64,000 nt of DNA from Brachybacterium fresconis (GTDB taxonomy: Bacteria; Actinomycetota; Actinomycetes; Actinomycetales; Dermabacteraceae): contig NZ_JAGIOC010000001.1 of the NCBI RefSeq assembly GCF_017876515.1, forward strand, positions 1,798,001 through 1,862,000, given 5' to 3'. Positions 49,143 to 58,778 of this stretch are shown here, one piece after another; the stretch's first letter is position 1, and each line of letters begins with the position of its first letter. The notes beneath the pieces were generated by a model. It saw nothing but the letters and a program-made list of their open reading frames with translations. It searched no databases and was not told the DNA's origin. The position numbers were made by a program, and so were the translations under genes.

Positions 49143-49178
49143 GCGAGCGGCCGGTCCGGGAAGGGACCGGCCGCTCGC
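49143..49178 (-). terminator. terminator of the ABC transporter operon
   Basis: A perfect 15-base stem (49143-49157 with 49164-49178) around a 6-base loop, 22 bases after the permease stop on the minus strand. The stem is GC-rich, with no clear T run. Confidence 0.7.
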
Positions 49179-49199
49179 GGCGTGCTGGGCAGATCTGCG

Positions 49200-50552
49200 T
49201 CAGACCGCCCGCACGGCATACCGCTTCACCAGGGGCGAGCCCACCAGCACCGCGGCGATCACCAGCGCGTAGGCACCGAGCACGCACGCCAGGTACTGCA
49301 CGGCCATCAGCGGGTCGCTCGGGGCGCCGCCGAGGAACGAGGTGACCACCAGCAGCGCCGTCCCGGTGGCGATCACCGAGCTCAGCCCCACCGGGATCGC
49401 GATCTCCGCGATCCTCGCCCGGTGCAGCTGCCCCACCTCGGCCCCGGCGATGTGCTGGGCGCGCAGGCGCGGCGCCTGGTCGATCACCCGAGCGGTCTGG
49501 GAGACACCGGTGCTGACCGCGGCGAGCACCGCAGCGATCCCCAGGGTGAGCAGCCCACCGGTGGTCATGGCGGTGAACATCATCGCCTCCTCCGGATTGC
49601 TGCTCTCCCCCAGAGTCGCGATCATCGTGAGGAACCCGGCGATGACCAGGGCGAAGGTAATGCCGGAGACGGCGCGCCAGCCGGCCCGCGGGTCGCCGGC
49701 CAGGCGGCGCGCCCCCACCATCAGCGAGGGGGTGGGCGCGGACTTGGCGAGCGCGAGCGCCGTGACCCACACGATGAACGGGCCGACGACGTTGATGCTC
49801 GCGACGATGGCTGCGACGAACAGGATCATGATCGCGACGGTGAGCATCCCGTCGGCCACCTGGCCCAGGATCATCCCACCGACCTGCATGAAGACGAGGA
49901 ATCCGATGATCAGTCCGGCCCAGAGGAGCAGGCGGATCACGGACATGCGCACCACGCGGGAGTCGCGGGCGACCCCGAGCGGGCTGAGCACCACACCGGT
50001 CAGGGAGACGGCCGCCGAGCCGACGGCGATCACGACGAGGGCGATCACCAGGATCGGATAGGCCCACCAGGGCATCAGCAGATCGGCCGTGGTGAACGGG
50101 GTGATCCCGAAGTCGAGGCGGGTCAGTGCGGGGCTGACGGCGAGGTGCACGCCGAGCCCGAGCACAGCGCCGAGCAGCGCCTGGGCGGCGACGTCGAGCA
50201 CCGCGACAGAACCTACTTGGCCGCTGGTGCCGCCGACCAGACGCATCGTGGCCAGGTCCTTCTCCCGTCGGGCGAGGGAGAGCCGGGCGGCGGATCCGCC
50301 CAGGCCGACGGCGCTGGGCACCAGCAGCACGGAGGCGATGATCGCACACATGACCAGGAAGCCCATGATCGACTCCTCCCCCGTGCGAGGCAGGGTGTCA
50401 CCGGAGGGCAGGCGGCCGACGAACGCCGCGGCGCCGCCGACGACGGTCGCGGTGATCGCGGTGGCTGCGGCGAAGGCGACCACCGGCAGGATGTCGGCGA
50501 GGGCGCCGCGTCGGCGCAGCAGCAGCGGGGCGGAGGCCAGCAGCGCGCTCAT
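49200..50552 (-). CDS. ABC transporter permease, FtsX/MacB type
   Basis: 450 residues with about ten helices. SLARREKDLATMRLVGGTSG, after the first helices, is the FtsX-like coupling region, and a second such domain begins near 290. The start ATG at 50552 overlaps the ATPase stop by 4 bases. Pairs of this type export peptides or lipids or resist cell-wall antibiotics; no sensor kinase or substrate gene is adjacent, so the role is open. Confidence 0.88.
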   Translation of the reverse strand: MSALLASAPLLLRRRGALADILPVVAFAAATAITATVVGGAAAFVGRLPSGDTLPRTGEESIMGFLVMCAIIASVLLVPSAVGLGGSAARLSLARREKDLATMRLVGGTSGQVGSVAVLDVAAQALLGAVLGLGVHLAVSPALTRLDFGITPFTTADLLMPWWAYPILVIALVVIAVGSAAVSLTGVVLSPLGVARDSRVVRMSVIRLLLWAGLIIGFLVFMQVGGMILGQVADGMLTVAIMILFVAAIVASINVVGPFIVWVTALALAKSAPTPSLMVGARRLAGDPRAGWRAVSGITFALVIAGFLTMIATLGESSNPEEAMMFTAMTTGGLLTLGIAAVLAAVSTGVSQTARVIDQAPRLRAQHIAGAEVGQLHRARIAEIAIPVGLSSVIATGTALLVVTSFLGGAPSDPLMAVQYLACVLGAYALVIAAVLVGSPLVKRYAVRAV

Positions 50553-51388
50553 CGGGTCACCGCCGGATCCTGGACCGGCTGCTCCGCGGCCGACGGGCCC
50601 TGGCCCGGCTGCGCGGCGGGGCGGACGAACTCCTGGGCGATGCGCCCGTCGCGCATGGCGACGGTGCGTCGGCAGACCGCGGCGACCTGCGGGTCGTGGG
50701 TGACCATGACCAGGCTGGCGCCGGACTCGCGGCACGTGTCCACGAGGATCTGCAGCATGGTCTGGCCGGTGCCCTGATCGAGCGCGCCCGTGGGCTCGTC
50801 GGCGAAGACCACCGAGGGGCGCCCGGCGAGGGCGCGGGCGATGGCGACCCGCTGGGCCTGGCCGCCGGAGAGCTGGGTGGGCCGACGGTCGTGCATGCCC
50901 TGCAGTCCGAGCCGGTCCAACCATCCGCGACCCTCTGCGGTCGCGGTGCGCCGGGAGATGCCGGCGAGCATGCGCGGCAGGATCACGTTCTCCAGCGCTG
51001 TGAGCTCGGGCAGCAGCTGACCGTCCTGGAAGACGAAGCCGAAGTCGTTGCGGCGCAGACGGGTGCGGGCGCGGTCGCCGAGGCTGGCGAGGTCCGCGCC
51101 GTCGTGCTGCACGGTGCCGGAGGTGGGGCGCAGGATACCGGCGAGGATGTGCAGCAGCGTGGTCTTGCCGCAGCCGGACGGGCCCATCACGGCCAGGGAG
51201 TCGGCGCGGGCGATGTCGAGGTCCACGCCGTCCAGCGCGTGGGTCGCGGTGCCCTGCTCGCCGTAGGTCATCGCCAGGCGTCGGGCCGAGAGCACCGGGG
51301 CGGGGTGCACGGTGGGCGGCCCGCCGGCAGCGGCGGGACCCGTCGCGAGGACCGAGGGGGAGGACGAGGTCAGAGGTGTGCTGTTCAT
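50549..51388 (-). CDS. ABC transporter ATP-binding protein, MacB/LolD type
   Basis: 279 residues. Walker A GPSGCGKTT, signature LSGGQAQRVAIARALAGRP, Walker B VVFADEPTGALD and the switch His in MVTHDPQV are complete. QDGQLLPELTALENVILP is the Q-loop region of the MacB/LolD group. The first 30 and last 30 residues are disordered. GATTCT (51396-51401) ends 7 bases before the ATG. Confidence 0.92.
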   Translation of the reverse strand: MNSTPLTSSSPSVLATGPAAAGGPPTVHPAPVLSARRLAMTYGEQGTATHALDGVDLDIARADSLAVMGPSGCGKTTLLHILAGILRPTSGTVQHDGADLASLGDRARTRLRRNDFGFVFQDGQLLPELTALENVILPRMLAGISRRTATAEGRGWLDRLGLQGMHDRRPTQLSGGQAQRVAIARALAGRPSVVFADEPTGALDQGTGQTMLQILVDTCRESGASLVMVTHDPQVAAVCRRTVAMRDGRIAQEFVRPAAQPGQGPSAAEQPVQDPAVTR

Positions 51389-51395
51389 GGGGCCC

Positions 51396-51401
51396 AGAAT
51401 C
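51396..51401 (-). promoter_or_regulatory. leaderless-type -10 box for the ABC operon
   Basis: GATTCT on the minus strand ends 7 bases before the ATG at 51388, directly downstream of the hairpin that probably ends the pst transcript. Confidence 0.4.
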
Positions 51402-51421
51402 CCCCGCCTCCCCTGCGGCGC

Positions 51422-51457
51422 ACATCGGCCCCGGGATCGATATCCCGGGGCCGATGT
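51422..51457. terminator. hairpin between pstB and the ABC operon
   Basis: A perfect 16-base stem (51422-51437 with 51442-51457) around CGAT, 100 bases after the pstB stop on the minus strand. It isolates the pst and ABC operons, and no T run follows. Confidence 0.65.
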
Positions 51458-51557
51458 CAGACCGTGGGTGGACTCTCGGGCGCCGTGCAGGCGCCGGCAC
51501 CGCACCGGTGTCGGAAGCGGCGACGGTCAGGACCGACGGCCGGCCGCGCCGTCGGGA

Positions 51558-52343
51558 TCAGCCGAAGCGGCCGGAGATGTAGTCCTCGGTCTGCCTGTTC
51601 GTCGGGTTGGTGAAGATGGTCTCGGTGTCGTCGATCTCGATGAGATGGCCTGGCTTGCCGGTCCCCGCGATGTTGAAGAAGCCGGTGCGGTCCGAGACGC
51701 GGGATGCCTGCTGCATGTTGTGCGTGACGATCACGATCGTGTACTCCTCCTTCAGCTCGTGGATGAGGTCCTCGATCGCGAGGGTGGAGATCGGGTCGAG
51801 CGCGGAGCAGGGCTCGTCCATCAGGACGACCTCGGGCTGGACCGCGATGGTGCGGGCGATGCAGAGACGCTGCTGCTGACCGCCGGACAGACCCATCCCG
51901 GGCTTGTCCAGGCGGTCCTTGACCTCTTCGAACAGGTTCGCGCCCCGCAGCGAGCTCTCGAGCAGCTCCTCGCTCGCCTTCTTCGACATGCGGCGGCTGT
52001 TGAGCTTCACGCCGGCCAGGACGTTGTCCCGGATCGACATGGTCGGGAACGGGTTGGCCTTCTGGAAGACCATTCCCACGCGCCGGCGCACGTTGACGGG
52101 ATCGACCCGGGGGTCGTAGATGTTCTCCCCGTTGATCTCGATCTTCCCCCGGGCGTAGGCGCCGGGGATGACCTCGTGCATGCGGTTCAGCGTGCGCAGG
52201 AAGGTCGACTTGCCGCAGCCGGAGGGGCCGATCAGGGCGGTCACCGAGCGGGGGCGGAGCTGGACGTCGACGCCCTCCACGGCGAGGAAGTCGCCGTAGT
52301 AGATGTCGAGGTCCTCGACGTTGATGGGCTGAGGGGCTGCCAT
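51558..52343 (-). CDS. pstB: Phosphate ABC transporter ATP-binding protein
   Basis: 261 residues. Walker [21 protein letters not shown], signature [16 protein letters not shown], Walker [14 protein letters not shown] and the switch [14 protein letters not shown] are typical of PstB, including the Cys in DEPCS. AAAGGAC lies before the ATG at 52343. It powers high-affinity phosphate uptake. Last gene of pstSCAB. Confidence 0.97.
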   Translation of the reverse strand: MAAPQPINVEDLDIYYGDFLAVEGVDVQLRPRSVTALIGPSGCGKSTFLRTLNRMHEVIPGAYARGKIEINGENIYDPRVDPVNVRRRVGMVFQKANPFPTMSIRDNVLAGVKLNSRRMSKKASEELLESSLRGANLFEEVKDRLDKPGMGLSGGQQQRLCIARTIAVQPEVVLMDEPCSALDPISTLAIEDLIHELKEEYTIVIVTHNMQQASRVSDRTGFFNIAGTGKPGHLIEIDDTETIFTNPTNRQTEDYISGRFG

Positions 52344-52363
52344 CGGGTGTCCTTTCGTGGGGC

Positions 52364-53536
52364 TCAGCGGCTGAGCTTCGGCGAGAAGTAGTAGCTGATC
52401 AGTCGGGCGATGATGTTCAGCACCATCACGATGACGATCAGGGTGAAGGCCGCGGCCCAGGCTCGGTCGATGTTGGCCGTGGTCGCGCAGGCGTAGACCT
52501 GCTCGGTGAAGGGGTCGGTGACCGTATCGCTCATGCAGTTCGCGCTGCCGGCCTTGTACTGCTGGTTGATGAAGGTCGGCAGGGTCGCCATGCGGCCGTC
52601 GAACATGTTCCAGTTCACCGAGGTCACCATCCCGACGGTGAGCAGCAGCGGGGCCGTCTCGCCGATCACCCGGGCGACGGCCAGGGTGATGCCGGTGGTC
52701 AGCCCCGCGATCGCGGTGCGCAGCACGACCTTGACGATGGTCAGCCACTTCGGAACGCCCAGGGCGTAGGCCGCCTCGCGCAGATCCATCGGCACCAGGC
52801 GCAGCATCTCCTCGCTGGAGCGGACCACGGTGGGGATCATCAGCAGCGAGAGCGCGACCGCGCCCATGATGCCCATGCGCACGCCCTCGTCGGGCAGGAT
52901 CGCGATGAACAGCGCCAGGCCGAACAGGCCCGCGACGATCGAGGGGATGCCGGTCATGACGTCGACCAGGAAGGTCACGCCCTTGCCCAGCACGCGGCGC
53001 CAGCCGTAGTCGGCGTACTCGACCAGGAAGATCGCGGTGAACAGCCCGATGGGGATGGAGATGATCGATGCCCACAGGGTGATCAGCAGCGTGCCGATCG
53101 CCGCATGGACGACGCCGCCCGCATCCGCGCCGCCGATGATCCCGGACATGTCCGAGGTCCAGAAGGCGAAGGGGCTCGGGGCCGCCTCGATGACGCGGAC
53201 CAGGCCTCGGGAGACCACTTCCCACAGCAGGGAGAGCAGAGGGAACATCGCGACCGCGAACGCTCCGATGACCAGGAGGGTCATCAGCCGTTCCATCGCC
53301 CAGCGGCGGCCCTCGCGGATCCTCGCGTACAGGTAGCCGAAGACCAGGTGGAGCAGGAAGCCCAGCAGGACGGCGCTGGGGATCGACAGGGCGTCGACGA
53401 TCGCGAGCACGGCGATCGCGACGAGCAGACCGGCCAGGCCCGTCAGCACCAGGTGGTACCACGGCAGGCGGCGCTCCTGCGTCGACCGCATCGTGGTCGA
53501 CGGCGTGTATTCGGAGGTGGGGGTCGTGGTGCTCAT
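52364..53536 (-). CDS. pstA: Phosphate ABC transporter permease PstA, N-terminally extended
   Basis: 390 residues, about 90 more than Escherichia coli PstA. Two extra helices (about 28-75) and a third precede the standard six-helix core. The core carries the EAA-type loop [20 protein letters not shown] and the phosphate-permease segment [16 protein letters not shown] longer PstA is common in actinobacteria. It is separated from pstC by 7 bases and from pstB by 20. Confidence 0.95.
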   Translation of the reverse strand: MSTTTPTSEYTPSTTMRSTQERRLPWYHLVLTGLAGLLVAIAVLAIVDALSIPSAVLLGFLLHLVFGYLYARIREGRRWAMERLMTLLVIGAFAVAMFPLLSLLWEVVSRGLVRVIEAAPSPFAFWTSDMSGIIGGADAGGVVHAAIGTLLITLWASIISIPIGLFTAIFLVEYADYGWRRVLGKGVTFLVDVMTGIPSIVAGLFGLALFIAILPDEGVRMGIMGAVALSLLMIPTVVRSSEEMLRLVPMDLREAAYALGVPKWLTIVKVVLRTAIAGLTTGITLAVARVIGETAPLLLTVGMVTSVNWNMFDGRMATLPTFINQQYKAGSANCMSDTVTDPFTEQVYACATTANIDRAWAAAFTLIVIVMVLNIIARLISYYFSPKLSR

Positions 53537-53543
53537 GATGACC

Positions 53544-54509
53544 TCAGCTCTTGGCGCCGCTGCGGGCGACGATCCAGCGGGCGGCGGCGTTGATCAGGAA
53601 GGTCAGGATGAACAGGACCAGCCCGGTGAAGATCAGCAGCGACATCTCGGTGCCCGAGGACTCCGCCTCCTTCGCGGCGATGTTCGCGGCGATGGTCTGG
53701 TGCATGCCGACCTCGAGGATGTGGAACGAGAAGGTCGCGCCGGGCGCGAGGATCATCAGCACGGCCATGGTCTCGCCGAGGGCGCGGCCGAGGCCGAGCA
53801 TCGAGGCGGCGACGACGCCGCTGCGGCCGAAGGGCAGCACGACGGTGCGGACGGTCTCCCAGCGCGTCGCGCCGAGGGCGAGCGCGGCCTCCTCCTGCAG
53901 CGTGGGGGTCTGCAGGAACACCTCACGGGCGACGGCGGTGATGATGGGCAGCACCATCACGGCCAGCACGATCGCGGCGGAGGCCAGGTTGCGCATCGGC
54001 GCGTGCGGGTCGCCGGCGAACAGCGGGATCCAGCCGAAGTACGTGTTGAGGAAGACGTACAGCGGCTCCATCTTGGGGACCAGCCAGATCCCGCCCCACA
54101 GGCCGTAGACGACCGAGGGCACCGCGGCCAGCAGGTCGATCATGTAGCCGAGCGCGGAGGCCATGCGCGGCGGTGCGTAGTGGGAGATGAACAGGGCGAT
54201 GCCGACGGAGATCGGGATCGCGACGACCAGGGCGATCGCAGCGGCCAGGATGGTGCCGAAGATCAGCGGGAGCGTGGTCTCCACCAGGGAGAACGTCGCG
54301 CTGTCGCCGAGGATCTCCCGGCTCTCCTTCATGGCGGGGATGGACTCGCTGGTGAGGAAGATGGCCACCAGGGCGAGGGTGACGAAGATGAGCAGTCCCG
54401 ATCCGATGCTCAGGGCCGAGAAGACGGAGTCACCCAGTCGGCGTCCGCTGGTCCTCATCGAGGTCGGGGGCGCGTCCGGGGTCTCCGGTGCGACGTCAGT
54501 GGTGCTCAC
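53544..54509 (-). CDS. pstC: Phosphate ABC transporter permease PstC
   Basis: 321 residues with six helices. AVPSVVYGLWGGIWLVPKME and the EAA loop LQEEAALALGATRWETVRTV are diagnostic. It forms the transmembrane channel with PstA. It is 101 bases downstream of pstS; that spacer holds two small hairpins (54543-54565 and 54586-54599) that could reduce transcription after pstS. Confidence 0.95.
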   Translation of the reverse strand: MSTTDVAPETPDAPPTSMRTSGRRLGDSVFSALSIGSGLLIFVTLALVAIFLTSESIPAMKESREILGDSATFSLVETTLPLIFGTILAAAIALVVAIPISVGIALFISHYAPPRMASALGYMIDLLAAVPSVVYGLWGGIWLVPKMEPLYVFLNTYFGWIPLFAGDPHAPMRNLASAAIVLAVMVLPIITAVAREVFLQTPTLQEEAALALGATRWETVRTVVLPFGRSGVVAASMLGLGRALGETMAVLMILAPGATFSFHILEVGMHQTIAANIAAKEAESSGTEMSLLIFTGLVLFILTFLINAAARWIVARSGAKS

Positions 54510-54610
54510 AGGGGGCCTTCCTCAGAGCTCTTCGGGGGCGGGGGCGGTGACACGGCCGTGCCGCCGAGCCACGAATGACCCGACGGCACATCCGTGTGCA
54601 GGAGCGATGA

Positions 54611-55753
54611 TCAGCCGACGCTGATGCTGTCGATCGACTTCTTGACCTCGGCGGAGAGCTCCTCGGTCAGCGGGGCCGACCCGGCGTTCTCGGCCGCGAT
54701 CTGCTGGCCCTGCTCGGAGGTGATGAAGGAGGCGTAGGACTTCACGGCCTCGCCGGTCTGGGCGTCCGAGTAGGAGCCGCACATCACCAGGTAGGAGACC
54801 AGGACGATCGGGTAGACGCCCGCCTCCTCCGTGGTGCGGTCCAGCTCGAAGACGATGTCGTTCTCCTCGCGGCCCTCGGCGCGCGGGGAGACGTCGACGG
54901 CCTTGGCGGCAGCCTCGGAGCTGTACTCGACGAACTCGTCGCCGACCTGGACGGCGGCGACCCCGAGGTCACCGGCCTGCGAGGCGTCGGCGTAGCCGAT
55001 GGTGCCCTCGCCGCCCTGGACGGTGGAGATCATGCCGGACGTGCCGTTGCCGGACTGACCGCCGGAGATCGGCCAGGTCTCCACGGGACCGTGGGTCCAC
55101 GCGTCGGGCGCGTTCTGGGAGAGGTAGTCGGTGAAGTTCTCGGTGGTGCCCGAGTCGTCGGAGCGGTGCACCGGGACGATGTCGGTGTCGGGGAGGTCGG
55201 CATCCGGGTTGTGCTCGACGATCTTCGGGTCGTTCCAGCTCGTGATGTCACCGGCGAAGATGCCGGCGATGACCTCGGGCGGGAGGTTGAGGCTGTCGAC
55301 GCCCTCGAGGTTGAACACCACGGCGATCGGGGAGATGTACAGCGGCACGTCGATGGCCTGCTCGCCGTTGCACACCTCGGTGGAGGCGGCCAGCTCCTCC
55401 TCGTCCATGGCGGCGTCGGAGCCGGCGAAGGAGACCTGGCCGGCGAGGAACTGCTCGCGGCCCGTGCCCGACCCGGTGGCGTCGTAGGTGACCGTGAGGT
55501 CGCCGCCCTCGGACTGCACCATCCCCATGAAGGTCTCGGTCCAGGCGGTCTGCGCGTTGGCCGCGGAGGACGCACCGGCACCGGCGAGGTTGCCGGTCAG
55601 CTCGGCGTAGTTGCCGCCGCCGGCGGCGCCCCCGGCATCGGATCCCTCGGAGGACGAGGAGGAGGACGAGCCACCGCCGCAGGCCGAGAGCGCGAGGCCG
55701 CCGACCAGACCGAGCGCGGCGAGCGAGGCGAGCTTGTTCTTGCGAACGTTCAC
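54611..55753 (-). CDS. pstS: Phosphate-binding lipoprotein PstS
   Basis: 380 residues. A lipoprotein signal peptide (MNVRKNK, hydrophobic core, lipobox LSAC with Cys at about 25) is followed by a Ser/Gly linker. The binding lobes have AGASSAANAQTAWTE, DATGSGTGREQF, SDAAMDEEE and VHRSDDSGTTENF, all phosphate ligand segments. It captures phosphate outside the membrane. AAAGGAAC precedes the ATG. It is first in its operon with a PHO-box repeat upstream. Confidence 0.97.
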   Translation of the reverse strand: MNVRKNKLASLAALGLVGGLALSACGGGSSSSSSSEGSDAGGAAGGGNYAELTGNLAGAGASSAANAQTAWTETFMGMVQSEGGDLTVTYDATGSGTGREQFLAGQVSFAGSDAAMDEEELAASTEVCNGEQAIDVPLYISPIAVVFNLEGVDSLNLPPEVIAGIFAGDITSWNDPKIVEHNPDADLPDTDIVPVHRSDDSGTTENFTDYLSQNAPDAWTHGPVETWPISGGQSGNGTSGMISTVQGGEGTIGYADASQAGDLGVAAVQVGDEFVEYSSEAAAKAVDVSPRAEGREENDIVFELDRTTEEAGVYPIVLVSYLVMCGSYSDAQTGEAVKSYASFITSEQGQQIAAENAGSAPLTEELSAEVKKSIDSISVG

Positions 55754-55855
55754 TGCTGTTCCTTTCGGGGCCGGAGGCCCGGGGACACATGAGGCGACAA
55801 GGGGAGAAGTCTGTCGGCGCTGACGCTAAGGAGCACAGATGACGAGCCGCCCGCT

Positions 55856-55877
55856 CATGCGTGAACAGCAGGTGAAC
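55856..55877 (-). promoter_or_regulatory. PHO-box-like direct repeat upstream of pstS
   Basis: On the minus strand GTTCACCTGCT is followed directly by GTTCACGCATG, two 11-base units. This matches the Streptomyces PhoP box, built of 11-base direct repeats of the GTTCACC type. It lies about 105-125 bases before the pstS start. The rest of the 314-base spacer 55754-56067 holds no gene. Confidence 0.7.
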
Positions 55878-56067
55878 AGGGCGATATGGCGCACGAAAGT
55901 GCTGGTCATACCGCAGACACGATCAGGTCACATCGCGCACGGCGCCGTGCTGCGGAGGTGAGGACCACCCACCTCGCACGGCTCCGCCACGCATCGGTCG
56001 GGAGGTCGGCACCGGGCACACCCCGAGACCGGTCATGGCGTCGGCCCGGGTCCCGGACCGACCTCGC

Positions 56068-56670
56068 TCAGGTGCCCGAGAAGTAGAAGGCCGCGCCGAA
56101 CACGACGATGAAGTAGACCACGACGGCGGCGAGCATGAGCGTCCCGAGGATGCTGATCACGAGACCGGCGATGGCGAAGCCGCGCCCTGCCTGTGCCGGC
56201 TCGGCCCCCGGCGCGGTCTCGCGCATGCCGAGGATCGAGAAGATGAGACCGATGGGGGCTGTCAGCCCGGTGCACAGGACCAGGGAGACGAGGCCGACGA
56301 TGAATCCGGTCAGGGCCATCGCGGAGGTGGGCAGGGGCGGTGCGTAGCCGGGAGCGGACGCCGGCCAGGCCGGGCCGGGACCGTAGGCAGGGCCGACGGA
56401 CCCGTGGCTCGTGGCGGCGGACGGCCCGGACGGGGAGGAGAAGGCGCCGCCGTACGCCCCGGCGCCGCTCGCCCCGTACGGGTCTCCGCCGCCGGCCCCG
56501 TAGGGGTCAGCACTGCCCGCCCCGTACGGGTCGCCGCCGTGCGAGCTCGTCGCATAGGGGTCCTGCCCCCAGGTCCCGTCGGCGGCATAGGGATCGGGCG
56601 AGCGCCCGCGGTCCTCGCTCCCGCGATCGCGGTCCTCACCGTCGTGCCCGGTCGGGTCCCACATGCTCAT
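56068..56670 (-). CDS. DUF4190-domain membrane protein
   Basis: 200 residues. The first 105 are cytosolic and disordered, with DPYGAG-type repeats rich in Gly, Tyr, Asp and Ser. They are followed by the DUF4190 hairpin of two helices (GFIVGLVSLVLCTGLTAPIG and GRGFAIAGLVISILGTLMLA) and the spacing RETAPGAEPAQAG. No function is known. It converges on nothing and appears monocistronic. An internal ATG two codons later is also possible. Confidence 0.85.
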   Translation of the reverse strand: MSMWDPTGHDGEDRDRGSEDRGRSPDPYAADGTWGQDPYATSSHGGDPYGAGSADPYGAGGGDPYGASGAGAYGGAFSSPSGPSAATSHGSVGPAYGPGPAWPASAPGYAPPLPTSAMALTGFIVGLVSLVLCTGLTAPIGLIFSILGMRETAPGAEPAQAGRGFAIAGLVISILGTLMLAAVVVYFIVVFGAAFYFSGT

Positions 56671-56731
56671 CCGTCATCCCTCTTCCCCTGGTCGAAGATC
56701 GTGCGCGTCGTGCCTGCTGCCGCGTGGTGCG

Positions 56732-57676
56732 TCAGCTGATGTTGGGCAGGTGGCGTTCGATGGCGACGACCTCCCCCTGCGAGGTGGTGTGCAGGACCAG
56801 CGCCTCCCCGGCCGCGAGGAACGGGTCCTGGCGCGGCAGCTCGAGCGCGGCGCTGGGCCGGGCGACCTCCCGCACGGCCCGGATCACGGAGGGCAGCACC
56901 GGACGGTGCGTGCACACCACGGTGCCCTGCGCCTCGTGCAGCACCCGTTCGATGACCGCCCGGGTCCTGGAGGGATGGTCCTCATGGTCCGACTCGGTCA
57001 GAGCGTCCTTGGTGCGGGTCGTGAGCCCCTCGACCCGGGCCAGCGGATCGACCGTGGCCGTGCAGCGCTTCCAGGGACTGCTCACGATGCTGCGCGGGTC
57101 GAAGGCGTCCAGCAGCGGGGGCAGGGCCTGGGCCTGCTTGCGTCCTTTGGAGTTCAACGGGCGGGTCCCCTCCCCCTTGCGCCACTTCTTGCGCGCCAGC
57201 GCCGCACCGTGGCGCTGCACGATGATCGGCACCGTCGTGAGCTCCTCGGCGTCCTGGTACCGGCGCAGGGCGGCCAGGCACACCTGGTCGCCCTGGCGGG
57301 TCAGCAGATGCTCCGCCTCGTCCAGGCTCGCCCATGCCACGCCGTCGATCTCCGAGGCGTCCACGGGGCCCGGTGCCGACTTCGCCCGCACGGTCCCGCA
57401 CCAGTACTGCACGATCTTGGTGCGTCCGTCGGGCAGCAGGTACACGGAGGCCGGCAGCGGCCGGTGCAGACGCACCCGATATCCCGTCTCCTCGGCGACC
57501 TCGCGCACTGCGGCGGCCGGGAACGTCTCCCCCTTGTCGAGCTTGCCCTTGGGGATCGACCAGTCGTCATAGCGCGGCCGATGCACCAGCAGCACCTCGG
57601 TCCCCTTCTTCCCCTCCCGCCAGGTGAGGGCCCCGGCGGCGAGCACGGGGGGCGGTTTCCCCGGAGCGACCTGCAT
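56732..57676 (-). CDS. MutT1-like Nudix hydrolase with histidine phosphatase domain
   Basis: 314 residues in two domains. The Nudix domain (about 10-145) has a full Nudix box, GKLDKGETFPAAAVREVAEE followed by TGYR. A histidine-phosphatase-like domain (about 150-310) begins VPIIVQRHGAALARKKWRKG, with IVSSPWKRC and VCTHRPVL. This layout is that of mycobacterial MutT1, which acts on 8-oxo-GTP and diadenosine polyphosphates; that activity is inferred. It is 3 bases from mshD, so the two are co-transcribed. Confidence 0.92.
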   Translation of the reverse strand: MQVAPGKPPPVLAAGALTWREGKKGTEVLLVHRPRYDDWSIPKGKLDKGETFPAAAVREVAEETGYRVRLHRPLPASVYLLPDGRTKIVQYWCGTVRAKSAPGPVDASEIDGVAWASLDEAEHLLTRQGDQVCLAALRRYQDAEELTTVPIIVQRHGAALARKKWRKGEGTRPLNSKGRKQAQALPPLLDAFDPRSIVSSPWKRCTATVDPLARVEGLTTRTKDALTESDHEDHPSRTRAVIERVLHEAQGTVVCTHRPVLPSVIRAVREVARPSAALELPRQDPFLAAGEALVLHTTSQGEVVAIERHLPNIS

Positions 57677-57679
57677 CGA

Positions 57680-58642
57680 TCAGCTCTTCTCTGGCATGCG
57701 CATCTGCACGTCCCGGCCCGAGATGCTGAATCCCCACCGCTCGTACAGCGCCAGAGCAGGGGCGTTGTCGGCCTCGACGTACAGCTCCACCCCGGGCACC
57801 CCGGCCCCCTGCAGCCGGGTCAGCGCGGCGGCCAGCAGGTGGCCGGCCACGCCGTGACCCTGCACGGCGGGGGAGGTCGCCACCACGTAGATCTCCGCAT
57901 CCACAGCGCCCGACACCTCGCCGGTCCCCGCCTCTCCCGCCGGCTCCTGCTTGACCCACACGAAGCCGACGAGGTCCTGGCCGCGACGGGCGACCAGCAG
58001 GTCCTCGGGATCGAACCACGGTTCGGCCATGCGCTGGTCGAGGTCCGCCCGGGTCATCGCCCCCTGCTCGGGGTGGTCGGCGAAGGCGGTGGCATTGACC
58101 TCGAGCCACGCCTCCGCGTCGCGGTCCGCCTCGAAGGTGTCCACTCGCAGGTCCTCCAGGGTGGGGGCCGACACCTCGGGCACCGGGTGCGCCGGCCCCA
58201 GCGGGCGGTGGAGGGTCAGCAGAGAACGGGTCTCGTGCAGACCGGCATGGGTGAGGAAGGCGAGGGAGCTCTCGAGCGCTCCGTGGGCCCAGACGCCGGC
58301 GTCGGGCCGCAGCTCCAGCGCCGCGCGCAGCAGGGCGGTGCCGTGCCCGCGGCGACGCTGCGAGGGACGGACCATCCCCTGGACGGTGCCGTCGGCCAGC
58401 ACGCTCACGTAGCCGAGCAGCGGCTGCCCGGTCTCGCCCGCGGGTTCGTCACCGATCGCCTCGCCCGCGGAGACGTCGGCTTCGGCTGTCAGCACGATGT
58501 GCTGCGCATCTCCTGCGGTCGTGGTGACCGCGAGCCGGGCCGCCTCGTCCAGCGGGGAGACACCGTCGTGGGAGGTGACCGTCGCGAGCAGTTCACGGAT
58601 CGCCGCGCCGTGGGACTGCGACAGAGCAGCCGTCGTGATCAT
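57680..58642 (-). CDS. mshD: Mycothiol synthase
   Basis: 320 residues from the ATG at 58642, with AAGGA upstream. Two GNAT folds are present: one with MVRPSQRRRGHGTALLRAAL near 90-110, the other with VVATSPAVQGHGVAGHLLAA near 245-265 and ALALYERWGFSISG near the end. It acetylates Cys-GlcN-Ins to mycothiol in the last step. Mycothiol is limited to actinobacteria, so this supports the assignment of the window. The upstream open frame (up to 59614) is the shadow of the opposite genes. Confidence 0.93.
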   Translation of the reverse strand: MITTAALSQSHGAAIRELLATVTSHDGVSPLDEAARLAVTTTAGDAQHIVLTAEADVSAGEAIGDEPAGETGQPLLGYVSVLADGTVQGMVRPSQRRRGHGTALLRAALELRPDAGVWAHGALESSLAFLTHAGLHETRSLLTLHRPLGPAHPVPEVSAPTLEDLRVDTFEADRDAEAWLEVNATAFADHPEQGAMTRADLDQRMAEPWFDPEDLLVARRGQDLVGFVWVKQEPAGEAGTGEVSGAVDAEIYVVATSPAVQGHGVAGHLLAAALTRLQGAGVPGVELYVEADNAPALALYERWGFSISGRDVQMRMPEKS

Positions 58643-58698
58643 GGGGTCCTTCCGGGGCTCTGGATGATGCTGAGCATGCCGCCACCAGCGGGCGCTCG

Positions 58699-58704
58699 TA
58701 GACT
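58699..58704 (+). promoter_or_regulatory. candidate -10 box for the membrane gene at 58779
   Basis: TAGACT in the divergent mshD spacer, leaving a leader of about 68 bases. Confidence 0.4.
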
Positions 58705-58778
58705 GCCACTGTAGCGCCCGTCGGACCACCGCCGTCGGCGACCGCGAATCGACCGGATCCGAGTGCGAGGGAGGCCCC

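Noticed and set aside
49200-51388. Bacitracin-type resistance module with a two-component system
   Set aside because: The ABC pair resembles that type, but no histidine kinase or response regulator is near, so only a general ABC call is made.
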